A program made the translations under genes and the position numbers. A stretch of DNA of 64,000 bases from Microcebus murinus. Taxonomy: Eukaryota; Chordata; Mammalia; Primates; Cheirogaleidae. Below the pieces are notes generated by a model. That model was not told the DNA's origin, did no database searches, and saw only the letters and a list, made by a program, of their open reading frames with translations. Shown here piece after piece: positions 1 to 12,985 of the stretch. The stretch covers positions 28,732,727 through 28,796,726 of the forward strand of contig NC_134115.1 of assembly GCF_040939455.1 (NCBI RefSeq). Reading direction: 5' to 3'. Every line of letters starts with the position of its first letter. The stretch's first letter is position 1.

Positions 1-257
1 AAACAAAACAAAACAAAACCCTGGTGCCCCTCGTAGTTGTGTGCTTGTGTGCTGAGGCGAGATTGCTTGCGTGAAGCAGAAGTGGATTACAGAGAAGAAT
101 GTAGACCCGTGCGGAATTGTTTCTTACCGACTCCAAATGCGGTGGCGTGCGGAGACGGCAGGGACGCAGCGGGGTGAAGGAGGGGGAGAGGCTTTGACTT
201 CTGCCGCCGCCCCAGATGGTTACCGATTCAGGCCTTCTGTCATTTCCTTCCTTGCAG
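1..257 (+). other. APBA1: APBA1 intron, 3' end
   Basis: This is the end of the intron before the PDZ1 exon. The first 20 bases are an (AAAAC)n run, probably the tail of a SINE lying to the left of the window. A pyrimidine-rich tract leads to the acceptor CCTTGCAG at 250-257. An open frame crosses this intron into the exon, but the splice acceptor and the protein match show that coding starts at 258. Confidence 0.8.
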
Positions 258-470
258 GTTTTCATCGAGAAGCAGAAAGGAGAGATCCTCGGGGTGGTGA
301 TCGTGGAGTCCGGCTGGGGCTCCATCCTGCCCACCGTGATCATCGCCAGCATGATGCACGGCGGCCCTGCGGAGAAGTCGGGGAAGCTGAACATCGGGGA
401 CCAGATTATGTCCATTAATGGCACCAGCCTGGTGGGCCTGCCGCTGTCCACCTGCCAGAGCATTATTAAG
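258..470 (+). CDS. APBA1: APBA1 exon encoding most of PDZ1
   Basis: This exon of 213 bases (71 codons, phase 0 at both ends) lies between a CAG acceptor and the donor AAG|gtacct. It encodes the start and core of the first PDZ domain of APBA1 (X11alpha/MINT1). APBA1 is a cytosolic adaptor whose PTB domain binds the APP NPTY motif and whose N-terminus binds Munc18-1 and CASK. Visible PDZ signatures are the carboxylate-binding loop GEILGVVIV, then [17 protein letters not shown] (the alphaA/betaD region with the usual GD) and [11 protein letters not shown]. The paralogue APBA2 differs at several of these positions as I remember it, which favours APBA1. The upstream exons (Munc18/CASK region, PTB) are outside the window. 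Confidence 0.96.
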
Positions 471-2199
471 GTACCTGAACCAGGGGGAAGTCAGCTGCTA
501 TTGTAGGTCAGAAATGACGTGGAGTGCGATGCCATCCCATCATTATTTGTGAATGTATCCTAAGTGTCGGGCACCTAGGAAGACACAAGTTCTTTTCTGA
601 AATCGATTTTAGATCAGGGCTAGCACACTGGCTCAGGTACCACTGCTCTCCAAGGACATGCCCACGGCAGGCATCACCAGTCAATCCCAGCACTCTCCCG
701 CGAAGCCTGGGCTCAGCCTTACCACGGCTTTCCTCAGCTCGGTAATCCACACAAACACTTCCGGCCAGCCAGGTGTCCTTGACATGACTTGCCATCCCTG
801 TTAGAAATCATAGAAATGCTCCAAATCCGAGCACACTTTTTCCTTCCTAGTGGCCCCAGCTGTGACACAGATAAGTCTGTCCTCCCCCAGAGCCCGGGGA
901 CCGCCATGCTCTGTGCTGGCTGCTGTAAGAAGGAGACTCTTCTGGTCCACATACTCCTATTCATACCTGAACATACACACCTCTTGTTCAGCCCTGCACT
1001 GGTTCTATTACATAAGGCTGAAAAAAGCTATTTAAAGGAAAATTAAATGTGAATATTTGAGAAAGAATAGCTTTTCATCTCAGAAGTGAAGCATCCGTGT
1101 GCAGTCTTTTGAGCACATTGGGACTTGCTGATTGCATGGCCAGTGTGACCAAGGACAACCGTCCTCCACGACAGCATCTGCAAACCCCAGCAGCACGGCC
1201 CCGCGCACTGTGCCGCTGCGGGCAGACCAGCGTTGTGTGCACATGTGGGGGGGAGGAGGGCAGAGAGAGGGGAGAGAAGGAGAAAGAATGAACTAGAGAG
1301 AGAGGGAAGGAAGGGAAGGAGTAAACTCATGCAATGGTCACTGTGAGCAACAGAAAATCACAAAGCCAGCCTCCTCGGGCCAAGGGGTCTGCAGTGGGAG
1401 GTGAAGGTGGGTGGATAGGACACAGCAGTGGGGCCTCTTTGTTATTAATGAAACGGATTAAATTCTAATTCCACACCAGATAATCACACCTGGAAAGAAA
1501 TAGTCCTCTTTGGCCTCCTTTAATTTCTTTTTGTTACATCTTCTACCTAAGTAAATTCTGCCTCTTGCTTATTACACGTTCAAGATAAGATTAGAGAATC
1601 TGCTTTGAACATGCATATTCATTCAGACCTGTTTAATTGGGCCTCTGTTCGCGCTGAGCTGAGCTGGGGGCGCTGGGATGACAGTGTGCGTGCGGAGGGT
1701 AATTACTGACACGAAAGGGTTCTGTGGCCCTGACGGCAACGTGGAGGGGAAGGGCTGCGAGCAATCAAAGGAGGGACAATTTTATGTGATTTTTTTTAAA
1801 GTTGACCTTGAGTAAAACCTAGGCCCCTAGCAGAAAGGAAAATGGGCCTTGGAAGTTTCTGCTAGAGTTAACGGCCAGGGAGAGACGGGGTTCGAGCCTC
1901 ACCTGGGAAGGCTGGCGTGGTGTTGCCGTGGTGGCGTGGAGGGGCGGAGGGTGGGCAGAGGTAGGGGGATTCTCTCTGTCTCCCCCCAGCGAGCAAGTTA
2001 CTTATTGCACACCGTGCGTGCACACGTGAGCACTGCCGAGGGCTGTGGGACCCAGAGACACAGTAGGTACCGCCCCCACGCCAGGGAGCGTGGTCTGGCT
2101 GGGCAGAAGTGAAAGGACAGAGAGCTCACAGCGATCTGTGCCTTGCACCTGGCGCCACTCCAAGAACACGTGTGGATGAACTCGCTGTGTCCCTATTGC

Positions 2200-2350
2200 A
2201 GCCTTCTTACTAGGGCAGGCACACAGCTATGTCCACCGTACACGCTAGGAAGCTGACCCACAGAGAGAGAAGACGTAGTCATCCAAGGTTACGCAGCTGG
2301 TCTCTGGGGGGGCAGGTCGCTCAGCCACCTGACATCCTGCCTTCAATACA
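2200..2350 (-). repeat. MIR SINE fragment
   Basis: The order of short blocks resembles the MIR core and 3' part in reverse orientation: a tract like GACCCACAGAGAGAGAAG, then CATCCAAGGTTACGCAGCTGG. It is heavily diverged. The call is from memory of the consensus. Confidence 0.5.
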
Positions 2351-2605
2351 GAGTCGTCCCAGGGAGGGTGTCTGGTCAAATTCTAGATGCCAGGCCCTGG
2401 GCAGCAGTTCTCATCCAACAATGTACAGGACAGTGTCACAGCAAAGAATCATCCAGCCCGAGATGTCTGTAGTGCTGAGGCTGGGAAACCCAAGTTCCCA
2501 CGTGGGGGAGAGAACTCAGTGAGAGCTCCCAGGAGGTTGGCGAGGGAGGGTGGAAGGTTCATGGGGAATCGATCTGGGTTTGGGGAGGACAATTGCGGAG
2601 AGAGG

Positions 2606-2969
2606 TATTATGGACTCAGTGTTCGTGTTCCCCCCAAATTCATGGGTTGAGACTCTAATCCCAGTTTGATGTTATCAGGAGGTGGGGCCTTTGGGAGGTG
2701 ATTAGTTCATGAGGGTGGAGCCCTCATGGATGGGATTAGTGCCCTTATAAAAGGACCCCAGAGAGCTCGCTTGCTGTCATTTTGCTGTATGGAGATCCTA
2801 CAAGTCAGCGGTCTACAGCCTGGAAGCGGGTCCCCAAGAGAACCCAGTCACGCCCTCACCCTCATCTTGGGCTTGCAGCCTCCAGAACTTCGAGACACAA
2901 ATGCCTGTTGTTTATAAGCCACCCGGCCTGTGGCACTTTGTCCTGGCAGACTAAGAACAGACTGAGACA
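2606..2969 (+). mobile_element. MaLR (MST/MLT1-like) solo LTR
   Basis: The segment follows the MaLR LTR layout: a TATGGACTCAGTGTTCGTGT start, a GGAGGTGGGGCCTTTGGGAG block, GATTAGTGCCCTTATAAAA (the TATA box of the LTR), a CCTCCAGAACTTCGAGA block and TTGTTTATAAGCCACCCGG near the end. Length and order fit one complete LTR with no internal region. No clear target duplication was found, so the exact ends are uncertain. It is an ancient, non-coding relic. Confidence 0.8.
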
Positions 2970-3699
2970 AGGGGATACTCAAGTAAAGGTGGGGAATCAC
3001 TGGGGCCAAACAGCCCCTGACGAGGCACCAGGTCTTGGCCGGCTCCAGTCACCCCCCTTCCTTCTCAGCACAGCCCACGAGGGGGACAGCAAACACCAGG
3101 TTCACAGATGAGCCATCTGAGACCCTACAGGCCCAGACCACTTGCTCAGGGCCCCCAGCTGGCGAGTCCCAATCTCCCTCTGCACCCCTGCCTGCCTCCT
3201 CCGAGCTCGGACCAGAGAGGAAGGCCGAGCGGGCAGCCCGGCTCCCTCTGCCGCAGCACGGGGATCACATCAAGGTGGAGACGAAGTACAGACGGAGCCC
3301 TGTCTAAGCGGTTTTCTAGGGGGAAAAGGTTTATTGGAGGAGCTGAACTTTGATGTCTATCAATCCAGTCTCTGTGGAACCAGAAAATTAAGAGGTGATG
3401 AAAGAGATGTAACTGGTGAAGATGGAGAGTAAGGAAAGCGGTGCCTTCCTGGCCACCCTCGGCGTGCGTCGACACCAGTGCAGGCTGCCTTCGGTGGCTT
3501 GTGTTGCTTTTTAAAGCTCCTCTCGACAGCACGGCCTTCCTGCCTGCACCTGGACAGGTGGGCGCACTGCCCCACGCCCACCCTGGGCCACTGCAGCGCA
3601 GCGTTCTGGGCGTCGTCACGCTGCGTGTTCAGTTTGGCTTCAGTGTGTCTCGGCGCTCTTTGCAGGGACTTCAACAAGCGCCTCTCATCCTGATAAATC

Positions 3700-3860
3700 G
3701 GCGCTTCCAAACTTGATTAGAATCACCTGGGGATCTTGTTTTAATTCAGGTTCCAATTCAGCAGGTCTAGGTGGGCGTCTGCGTTTTCAGCAAGCTCTCC
3801 TGGGAGGGAGGTGACATCACCCGTCTGCGGGCCACGCTCTGAAGAACAGGGTTCTAAGGT
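3700..3860 (+). mobile_element. MER5A-like hAT-Charlie remnant
   Basis: Blocks such as ATTAGAATCACCTGGGGAT and CAATTCAGCAGGTCTAGGTG, followed by GCGGGCCACGCTCTGAAGAA, follow the MER5A order. This is a short non-autonomous hAT-Charlie DNA transposon found across placental mammals. The copy is old and the ends are approximate. Confidence 0.75.
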
Positions 3861-4799
3861 GGTATATTCTGCGTCTTGACACCTTCATTCTGGTTGTCCT
3901 TCCCCCCTCCCCCCAGGTTATAGGAAATTTGAATCGATTTCTAGAGAAGAGTTATACATACCGAATTATCTTAATTACTTTTTTCCTAGCTCTTATTTTT
4001 CCTGTCATAATTAATTCCCAAAACATCATTATCAGTAGGTGAAACATACTACGGTCTGCCTCTTTTCATGCCATTGCCTCCCTGGTCCTGCCCCTGGGTT
4101 TTTGTTCTTTTTTATACTAGAGCACAGCTTCCCTTGCCTTCCACGGGATCATCATGGTTCTGCTCTCCCGTTGCTATAGAGACCATTCTGGCTTCTCTCC
4201 CCTCCCCTCTCCTCTGCCCTTCCCCTCCCACCATATTTCTTAATTTGCTGCACCATTCCACTGTTGTCATGGGGACCAAATGACCCTTTATTTAATTGGC
4301 ACCTCCAATAAAATGGCAGTTCAGAAATCTGAGTTAATGGGACCCAACTTGAAACATTGATTAGGAACGGCAGAGCAAAGGCATGGTCTGCTTATTTCAA
4401 ATTGCCATTTCTCTAAGCCTCATCTTGCAGCACATTTTCCTCAATCTAGACAATCCTTCGCTGAAGGGTGTATCAGGCATCTTAAATCAATTCACATGGA
4501 AGGAAAGAACCCACCAGCGTAATGTGAATTTTTTTAGGCAACATTGAGAAAATTAGAGTCATTCTCTTGCTTTGTGGTATGTTGGGCAACATTTTCTGTA
4601 TCACACAAGCGTACCTAAATAATCATAATCGCAGTGGTTAATAGGTGTAAACATTTCAAGCAGGTGGCTTTGCCTCAAGGGTCGAGATTCTAACAACATG
4701 CTCCTGTCTTCAGCAATCTTGTCCCTCGGTTCCTACAAATTCCTGGGCTCCTGGTGCATGATTGGAGAGAGAGAGAAGTAAAGGGACTTGGCACCTTTT

Positions 4800-4927
4800 T
4801 CTCTCTCTTATCCAGCGGTCCCCTGAGCTCTTGAAGGCCCAGGAGGGGCCTCCAGCCACCACAGCTCCAGCGCCTAACACATTTTGTGGCACATAGCAAG
4901 TGGTCAGTAAACATTAAATGAATGAGA
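4800..4927 (+). repeat. L2 3' end fragment
   Basis: The end of the segment reads like the L2 3' terminus: GCGCCTAACACATTTTGTGG, then CACATAGCAAGTGGTCAGTA, then AACATTAAATGAATGA. It is diverged, and the left limit is not defined. Confidence 0.5.
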
Positions 4928-5904
4928 GAGAGGAAGCACTGGAAGGAGAGAGAAATTCATGCACGTGTGATGTCTGAGCTGCCCTTACCATGGCCCCAGG
5001 CCCACAAAAGAGGCCTATTCCAGTATTAGGAACAGGTGTATTTCAGCATAATGGTTGAGATTTGACATCACAGGCAAAGGCATTTAGGAAAAAAAAAAAC
5101 ACACACACACATGAAAAAGGGTCTGGTCATAGAAATTAGAACTGCAAGAGGCTTTCGTGAGTTTTACCATTTGTCCTGAAGCTGAAGAAATTGAGGCGGG
5201 AGAAAGAGCAAAGTGCCTGAGATGCCACTGCTTGGGGTGGCAGGAACAGCGCTCGAGTCCAGGTCTCCTGCCACCAACAGAGTCCTCTGCACCAGGCCGT
5301 GCCGGTCCTGCTGTCAGGAGCAAGAGGCCAAAGCATCTCCCCGTGTCTGCCTGGGCGATGGGACCCGCTGCCCCGTGGAGGACCCGGGTCCTTTGTAGAC
5401 CGAGGGGGAAGGACAGCGCTACTCGTTCTATCGCTCCGCTTTGAAAACACCCTTTACTTGACCAGAGAAGTTCCCTGGAGATGTTGCAGAACCACCAGGG
5501 GTGCCGCGGGAGTGTGAGCACCACGTCCCGTGGTGCGCAGGACCACAGCTGAGTGACAGCTGTCGGGGGGCTCAAGTCCTGCAGAAAACGGAGCATTTCA
5601 GGGCATTGAGGAAACCAGTGCTGAAGGTGAGGAAATTAAACTGCATCCCTTCAAAAGTGACACAGTAAGAGGACAAACTGGAATCAATCAAAAGGCAGTG
5701 AAGAGCGCTTGCCATGGAGGGCAAGGGAACTGCAAAGCTGGCCCCCGTTCAAGGCTGGATAACAGATTTCAGGGCATAGGTTTGTCCTTCTATTGCCAAC
5801 CCGGGCTGCTTTTTTGAGCAAGGCTTATTCATGGAAGACACACTCTCCTGTTGTATATATGGGGCATCATGCAGCAGGAGAAAATACTGTGGGTTTTGAA
5901 TACA

Positions 5905-6055
5905 GACAGACGTAGGATTGAATCTTGCTGTCTGTGAACTTGGGAGAGTCACTTAACGTCTCTGAGCCTCTGTTTCCTCTTCCCTAAAATGGGAATCATT
6001 GTAGCTGCCACCTTAAATGAGACAGCTCTATGAATTTCCAGCTCAGTGCCAGGCA
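5905..6055 (+). repeat. MIR SINE fragment
   Basis: The order matches the MIR consensus on the + strand: a TTGAATCTTGCTGTC block, TGGGAGAGTCACTTAACG, CTCTGAGCCTCTGTTTCCTC, AAAATGGGAATCATTGTAG and a closing CTCAGTGCCAGGC. Confidence 0.75.
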
Positions 6056-6369
6056 GGAGAGAGTGTTCAAGGACAGGTAATTACTGTCACTGTGGTTCGG
6101 ATGGTTTTATCATCTGGATGGGTTTTGCTACAGCAGTGATCTTAGGGGTGCTCACACGTGGTATCGACGTGGGGACAGCTGACGAGGGGTCAGGCTGTGT
6201 AGTGAGGGGGCAGCCAGTGCTCCTGTAAGCCATCCTCACCCCAGCCTTGCTAGCACCTGCTTTCACCGAGCATACTGGCCACAGGTGTGACCAGCACATT
6301 GACATCTTTGGGTCTACTCCTGGAAATTAATCACCTGGTGAGGACACTGCTCTGCAGTAGTCGTCCACA

Positions 6370-6560
6370 CCAGCTGTTTTCGAAATTGAGCATGCATCAG
6401 AATCCCCTGGGACACTGGTTAGCACACAAATCATTGGGTCTCACCCCTAGATTTTCTGATTGAGTCAATCTGGGACAGAGCCCAGAATTTGCCTTTCTAA
6501 CAAATGGCCAGGTGACGCCGATGCTGCCGGAGTAGGGTTTGAGAACCGTTGGCATTTACC
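6370..6560 (+). mobile_element. MER5A-like hAT-Charlie remnant
   Basis: The segment contains GCATGCATCAGAATCCCCTG, ATTTTCTGATTGAGTCAATC and TTTGAGAACCGTTGGCA in MER5 order. This is a second old copy of the family within the same intron. Confidence 0.65.
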
Positions 6561-8443
6561 CACTGGCCAAGCATAGCAAAGCCAGATAACCAAGGCCAAA
6601 GTAGCCGGCATCTGCCACTCAGAGCAGCACTCTTGCCACAAATTCTGTTTGCTCTGAAGTCTCCTAACAGCAGCCTCACATCCTACTGTGCAAGGAGGGA
6701 GGTAGAGGCCTGAGCAGGGGATTCATAGGCCCAGTCCTGACCCCACAGGGCCCTTGGACAAAGCAGGTTCTGTGTCTGTGTCCTTATCTATAAAATGTGA
6801 CGCAGAAGTCCTGACCTCCCACAGAAAAGATTTTGCTGACTGGCCAGGGAGTGACAGTGGCAGCAGCGGCTGTGGGGACATGAGGATTTCTACTCACAGG
6901 ACATGATGCAGACAGCCTGTGTGCATATTTGCATGGGCTCATCATCCTTCGCCCAGGCCTCTTTCTGCTTTGCTCGTGGAGGACACAGACTGGCCCCGTG
7001 TTTGAATTGATCAGTGCCGTCCCTAGGGGATGGCGTGGACTTGGATAGAATAAGCCTACCGTGTCCCCCTGCTGGTGGCTGCTCTCTCCCAGAACAGAGG
7101 TGGCCTGCCCCACAGTACCATCTCTTAGGAACAAGTTCTGCTTTCACGAACCCTGGCCCTTTGGAGGAGCAGGACACTTGGCCGACCTTAAGCCATGCCC
7201 AGGCATCTGGTCTTGCTACGTGGGGGTCCGGGCAGGCAGGCCCTTCCCACCGAGGCTCCGACCTCCCTTGCCTCAGCCCTCAGAGCAGAGCGGGGGGCAG
7301 CAGGGTCTCCGGCCACAGCAGTGTGGTCCATTCACCCTGATGTGCGTCTCCCTGGACCGTGCCTGGAAGGAGTTGGTAAGCACCTGCCATAGGCCGTTCT
7401 GTCTACACCGTCCAGCAAGCAGGACTTGGTTGAAGCAGGGCAGGAAGTCTGGGGAGACCTGGAAGATGGATGTTTGTTTCGGGGCTATGTTACTTTTGCC
7501 TGGAACCCTTCTGTTAGGGTGATGGTGACAGCCAAGTCGTTTGGGCTGGAGGAGCAAACTTCTCTACCGCCAAGTGAGGGCAGGTGTGGCTTGGTGACGG
7601 TTTTCCAAAGGACCTGCTCCTGGGCAGACTAGGGCTGCTGTCACTGCTGTGAGTGTGGTCAGAGGATAGGAGCCCTCGCCTGAGCTCAGCTTAGACCACA
7701 GTTGGGTGGAGGAAGCTCTAAACAGGCTCTCAGACCAGTCTGTGTTTTATAGCCAAAGACTGGCTTTCCCTCTGCACTCCATTCTGACTTAGAAGGAGGG
7801 ACGAGTCATCAGGGGTCATGAAACCATAGCTAATGTTCAGGTCTTATTTTGTCTCCTTCCTTCTCTATCAGCACCCATCCTACAACTCCCCCTACAAGGA
7901 GGCACACACTGATGGGCGTCCCCAGCTGCTGTGGGGCTGTTGACATGCTGTAAAGTCTGCAATGGGGGGGGGGGCCGGCAGGGCCCGTAACAACAGGTGA
8001 CTCAAGCCAGTTGCTGTGACTTAGATGTCCTTTGCTAGAGGAGGAGTCACTGCTGGAGTTTGCCTTTTGGGGGAAAAAATCCCATTTCCCACTTGTCTGT
8101 CTTCTTACTGGGAAGTGGGTGCACACCCTTCATCTTTCAAGCCACAAAGCACGTGTGGCCCTTGCTCATAGTTGCACTACAAGCACCGTTATCACGTGCC
8201 TTGAGCACAGCCCCTCTCCCCACACGGAGACATTGCCCACAGAGTGTGGATCTCTGCATGGGCTGAGAGGGCCCATCTAAACCACACGGCTTTCTCCCAG
8301 GTTGGCAGAGCCTGGCAGTGATTGTCCCAGCCCGGGCACTGTGGGCGGCAGGTACCTCGGGAGACTCTCTGGGGCTTCCCTTGCCTCTGTCACTTCTGCG
8401 TGCCACGGCGATCGCCATACCCCTGTGCTTTGCTCGTGTTCAG

Positions 8444-8563
8444 GGCTTAAAGAATCAGTCCCGGGTGAAGCTGAACATCGTGAGATGTCCTCCGGTGACC
8501 ACCGTGCTGATCCGGAGACCAGACCTTCGCTACCAGCTGGGCTTCAGCGTCCAGAATGGAATC
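8444..8563 (+). CDS. APBA1: APBA1 exon joining PDZ1 to PDZ2
   Basis: This exon of 120 bases (40 codons, phase 0 on both sides) lies between acceptor TGTTCAG and donor ATC|gtaagt. It encodes the last strand of PDZ1 (SRVKLNIVRCPPVTT), the very short linker, and the first strands of PDZ2 with the carboxylate-binding loop RYQLGFSVQNG. The short linker is what lets the two PDZ domains of X11 proteins pack together as one unit, which is family knowledge. No frame break is present. Confidence 0.96.
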
Positions 8564-10538
8564 GTAAGTACAGCACGCTCCACACCCTTTCCCTAAATGA
8601 CGACAAATAAATCTAGCACGTTTTTGTTTTGTTTTGTTTTGTTTTCTCTTAAGCTGGTTTGTTTCCTGAAAGAATCCATCAAGGAAGGGGCTGAGTGAAG
8701 AAAGGCAGGCCCAATCCCCTCTGTGGACAACTCTCTCTCCCTTCGGGCAGAGAATGGTGCCATCTGGGACTCGGGCTGCCCTCCCGGCTGGCGACTCGAG
8801 CGAGTTTGGGATGTACCCACCGGGGGGCTCCACTCAGGCCACACACAGAGGCCACTGCAGGGCTGCTGGGAATCCCGGGCCTGGGCGGTGGGGCACTGGC
8901 AGTGCCCCGGCTCAGCCAGTCCTCAGAGCTGCAGGGGGCCCCGGGGCAGGGTGCAGCCCAGGCTGGGAGCCGCTGCCCGGTGGCCGTTCTGTACACATGG
9001 TCTGTGCTTCGCTGACTGGCCTGTGTAACCTAAACTAGCACTTGGGATGAGGAGTAGTTGTGTCACATCTGTCTTAAATTAATGCTTCCTTATATTTTCT
9101 TTTTGTAAAATTGTAGTAAAGTATACATAACCTAAAATTTACAATTTTAACCATTGTTAAGTGTGCAATTCAGTGGCATTAAATACATTCACTCTTTCCT
9201 TTTCTGCATCCCAACAGAAACTCTGTACTCAACAATACTTTTTTTTTTTAATCTGGGTTTCGTTTTTCTAGACGTATAGTAATTTCCGGGCTTTGGTGGC
9301 AGATGTTCTCTGTCTGCAACCTTGACTTTATAGAATGTGCCCTCCCTCCCTCTGTGTTCATCTTTCCAGACACGGACCCTATTTTTGCCCCCTTAACTCT
9401 CAGTTAAGAGTCCTAGGTAATTAAAATTTTATTCCACATACATTTTCAGGTTTATAAATGCCTTTGAAATTCCCAGAGGTGAAATATCCATCCCCACTCC
9501 CTATGTTCTTTGCACCCGAGTAGCCTTGCTTGCTTGTTAGCAGGGAGTGAGCATCGCTCCTTATAGCCTGGGTCTGACATCGTCTTTGTTTCTGCTTATG
9601 CTTGCTTGCTTTGTTCATATTTGAATAATATTAAAAGTTGTTCAGATAGGAGCAAGGAGTTGTTTAGTAACACGTGTGGGTCCACTGGGACCCTCAGTTT
9701 TATCTACAGTATGGAAAGCACCTGAGGAATGTTTTGGCCCCAGGGTAGCTCAGGGACTGAAGGGGCCACATACCCACAGAACACAAAGCATCTTGCTGCC
9801 TGCCATATGTCACTTGCAGCCTTCTCTGCATCCACTTTTAAATAAAGATGCATAGTCTGGGATGAAAAGTCAACTCAGAAAATTCAGACATACTCTCGGG
9901 GAAATGCAATGTGTGTGTGTTGAGGGAGTGGGGGGTGGCCATACCCTGCAGCTCTAGAGCGCGCTCACTGACCACCGGCCTGCAGCCTCTGCCACTGCAG
10001 TGCCTGGCCGAGCTGTCACAACAGCCAGCCTCACTGTCATTTCTGGGGGAAGGCAGTTCGGACAAGGGCCTCTGTGTCCGGGAGGCCTAAAGGAACATCT
10101 TTCCTCCAGCCAGCCACACTTGGGCACACAAAACAGAGTTCCAGCCCCACTTTGGCCCATGCAATCGTGACCCTAAAACACAGGCTGCTAGATGCAAGAG
10201 TTCAGTGTGGGAAGCAACACTCAGCTGTGTGACACACGCTGGGACACTGACGGGCCCAAACAGCTCTTTCCCCAGCCCCGGCTGAGATGCAGAGTCATGT
10301 CAGTGTGCCGTGAAATCCAGCTGCAGCCTCTGTGCCAGCTGCACGAACCAGGTGGCCGCGTGGGCCCACAGAGCCTGCTTCTTGTACAAAGAAACTAAGA
10401 GATGTAAATGCCCAAAGCCGAACCAGGCAGCTTCTCCGAGCGTGCCAGGGGGAGGGGGCTCCTGGGAGAGACAGTCTTCTGTCCCCACCCACGTCTCTGA
10501 GATGCTGAGAGGTGTAACTTGGCCTTTGACCCTGGCAG
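8564..10538 (+). other. APBA1: APBA1 intron of about 2 kb
   Basis: The intron runs from donor gtaagt to acceptor CCTGGCAG at 10531-10538. It holds a (TTTTG)n stretch at about 8622-8645 and an L1 remnant near 9085-9245. The rest shows no recognisable element. Long open frames on both strands at 8700-9040 are GC-rich intron without protein resemblance. Confidence 0.85.
9085..9245 (-). repeat. L1M 3' UTR fragment
   Basis: The blocks ACATAACCTAAAATTTACAA, TTTTAACCATTGTTAAGTGT and CAATTCAGTGGCATTAAATA match, in reverse orientation, a common segment of old L1M 3' regions. Ends are approximate. Confidence 0.6.
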
Positions 10539-10679
10539 ATCTGCAGCCTCATGCGAGGGGGCATAGCGGAGAGAGGAGGCGTCCGCGTGGGACATCGGAT
10601 CATTGAGATCAACGGGCAGAGCGTGGTGGCCACCCCCCACGAGAAGATCGTCCACATTCTCTCCAATGCTGTTGGGGAG
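10539..10679 (+). CDS. APBA1: APBA1 exon encoding the PDZ2 core
   Basis: This exon of 141 bases (47 codons, phase 0 on both sides) has acceptor CCTGGCAG and donor GAG|gtagga. It encodes the body of PDZ2: [19 protein letters not shown], the [20 protein letters not shown] stretch with helix B ([16 protein letters not shown]), where the histidine of PHEKI stands at the start of the helix. PDZ2 of X11 proteins binds C-terminal peptides of synaptic partners. The reading frame is intact. Confidence 0.96.
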
Positions 10680-11829
<1,150 letters not shown>

Positions 11830-11901
11830 ATCCACATGAAGACGATGCCCGCTGCCATGTACAGACTGCTGACGGCCCAGGAGCAGCCCGTGTACATCTG
11901 A
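11830..11901 (+). CDS. APBA1: APBA1 terminal coding exon, C-terminus and stop
   Basis: The coding part is 72 bases: 23 codons plus TGA at 11899-11901. It encodes the last strand of PDZ2 and the C-terminal tail, ending AQEQPVYI. In X11alpha this hydrophobic C-terminus is known to fold back into the PDZ1 groove and close the tandem; the PVYI end is preserved here. With the three preceding exons the window gives 181 C-terminal residues. The 3' UTR continues in the same exon. Confidence 0.96.
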   Translation: MHMKTMPAAMYRLLTAQEQPVYI

Positions 11902-12916
11902 GCCGCGCTCACCGTGGTGGCGGCGGCCTGCATGGAGGACTCTCCTCATCGTGGTTGTGTGTCTCGTGCTGCATCCCCGTGTCCACTGAGACGTTCCCCC
12001 TCGCGCCCAGCATTCGGTTTTCCACGGGAAGAGAGGAATCCACAAGGACCTCTTTGCTCTCTCTCTCTCCAGTTTGCTTTTTTTTTTTTTTTTTAAATAC
12101 CAGGGAAGTTCCGTATGTGCTCCTTTGAGGATAGAGAGCAGCCGGTGTCCACCTGGTGTGTGTCCACCCAGGACCACCCTGGGGGGCCTTCCGGGGTGGG
12201 GAAGGGGTCCCGAGCTGGGCTGTCCCTGCCCAAGGGGGAGCAGCGCCCTCCTCAGAAGGCGCCCCCGGGGCAGCAGAGAAGCCCGCCCAGCAGTGCCTAA
12301 GCCCCGGCTGCCGACCTCTGCCCCGCTCCGGCGGGTTTCCGGGAGTGTGGTAGCAGCGGGGGCCAGCCCAGGTCGCCAGGGTTCTGCACTGCCCGCCGCG
12401 TAGCGGGGCGCCGTACATCATTTCCGCCCAGAATTTCTGAGCCAACCTTTAAACCTCTTCTGTAGCTAGTTTCCGTGTCGACATGTTACGTGTTTTCTGA
12501 TAGGAGCCTTGCCACCCCAGGATAAAAGGGGAAATAACTGCCTCGGACGAGGATGGCGTAGCGGGGCAGAAAGCGTGGCCGTTCCTGAGGCACCCGCAGC
12601 TTCGCCAGGTGGTCCCGAGATGACCAGCCAGTAGACGGACACAGGCAGGTCCCTTCTGCCTCTCCCCCCGTCGTGCCCACGCCGTCTCAGTGGCGTAGCA
12701 CCCTGGCCTCCCCTCCACCTTCAAGGAGATAGGTGGAAGCCAGGCACACGGAGTCCCCGGGAGACCCACCTCTTGGGAGGTCCCTTCTTCTGGCAGGGGG
12801 CCCCACAGGGGCTGGTCTGCCTTGTCCCGAGAGAGATGCCCTCTCTGTGGCCGAGGCCTGGCGCTCCCAGCACCACCTTGGCTCACGGCGTCGTCCTTCT
12901 GGACTCCTCGCCCCCG

Positions 12917-12985
12917 ACACACACACACACACGCACACACACACACACATCACACACACACACATCACACACACACACACACACA
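12917..12985. repeat. (CA)n microsatellite in the APBA1 3' UTR
   Basis: The tract is (CA)n with one CG step and three T interruptions (two in the ACATCACA form). It reads CA in the transcript and sits about 1 kb after the stop codon. It is probably length-variable. Confidence 0.95.

Larger units (their letters stand above)
471..8443 (+). other. APBA1: APBA1 intron of about 8 kb
   Basis: The intron separates the two exons that encode PDZ1. It has the donor gtacct at 471 and the acceptor TGTTCAG at 8437-8443. Content recognised: a purine-rich AG stretch at about 1246-1320, MIR-like pieces near 2200-2350 and 5905-6055, a MaLR LTR at about 2606-2969, two MER5-like hAT remnants (about 3700-3860 and 6370-6560), an L2 end near 4800-4927 and an 11-base G run at 7964-7974. 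The stretches 471-2200, 2970-3700, 3860-4800 and 6560-8443 otherwise show nothing I can name. No SINE of the young lemur type is present. Confidence 0.85.

Noticed and set aside
508..1330. Several 70-100 codon frames after the PDZ1 exon
   Set aside because: These are intron sequence. The donor at 471 and the matching next exon at 8444 define the gene structure.
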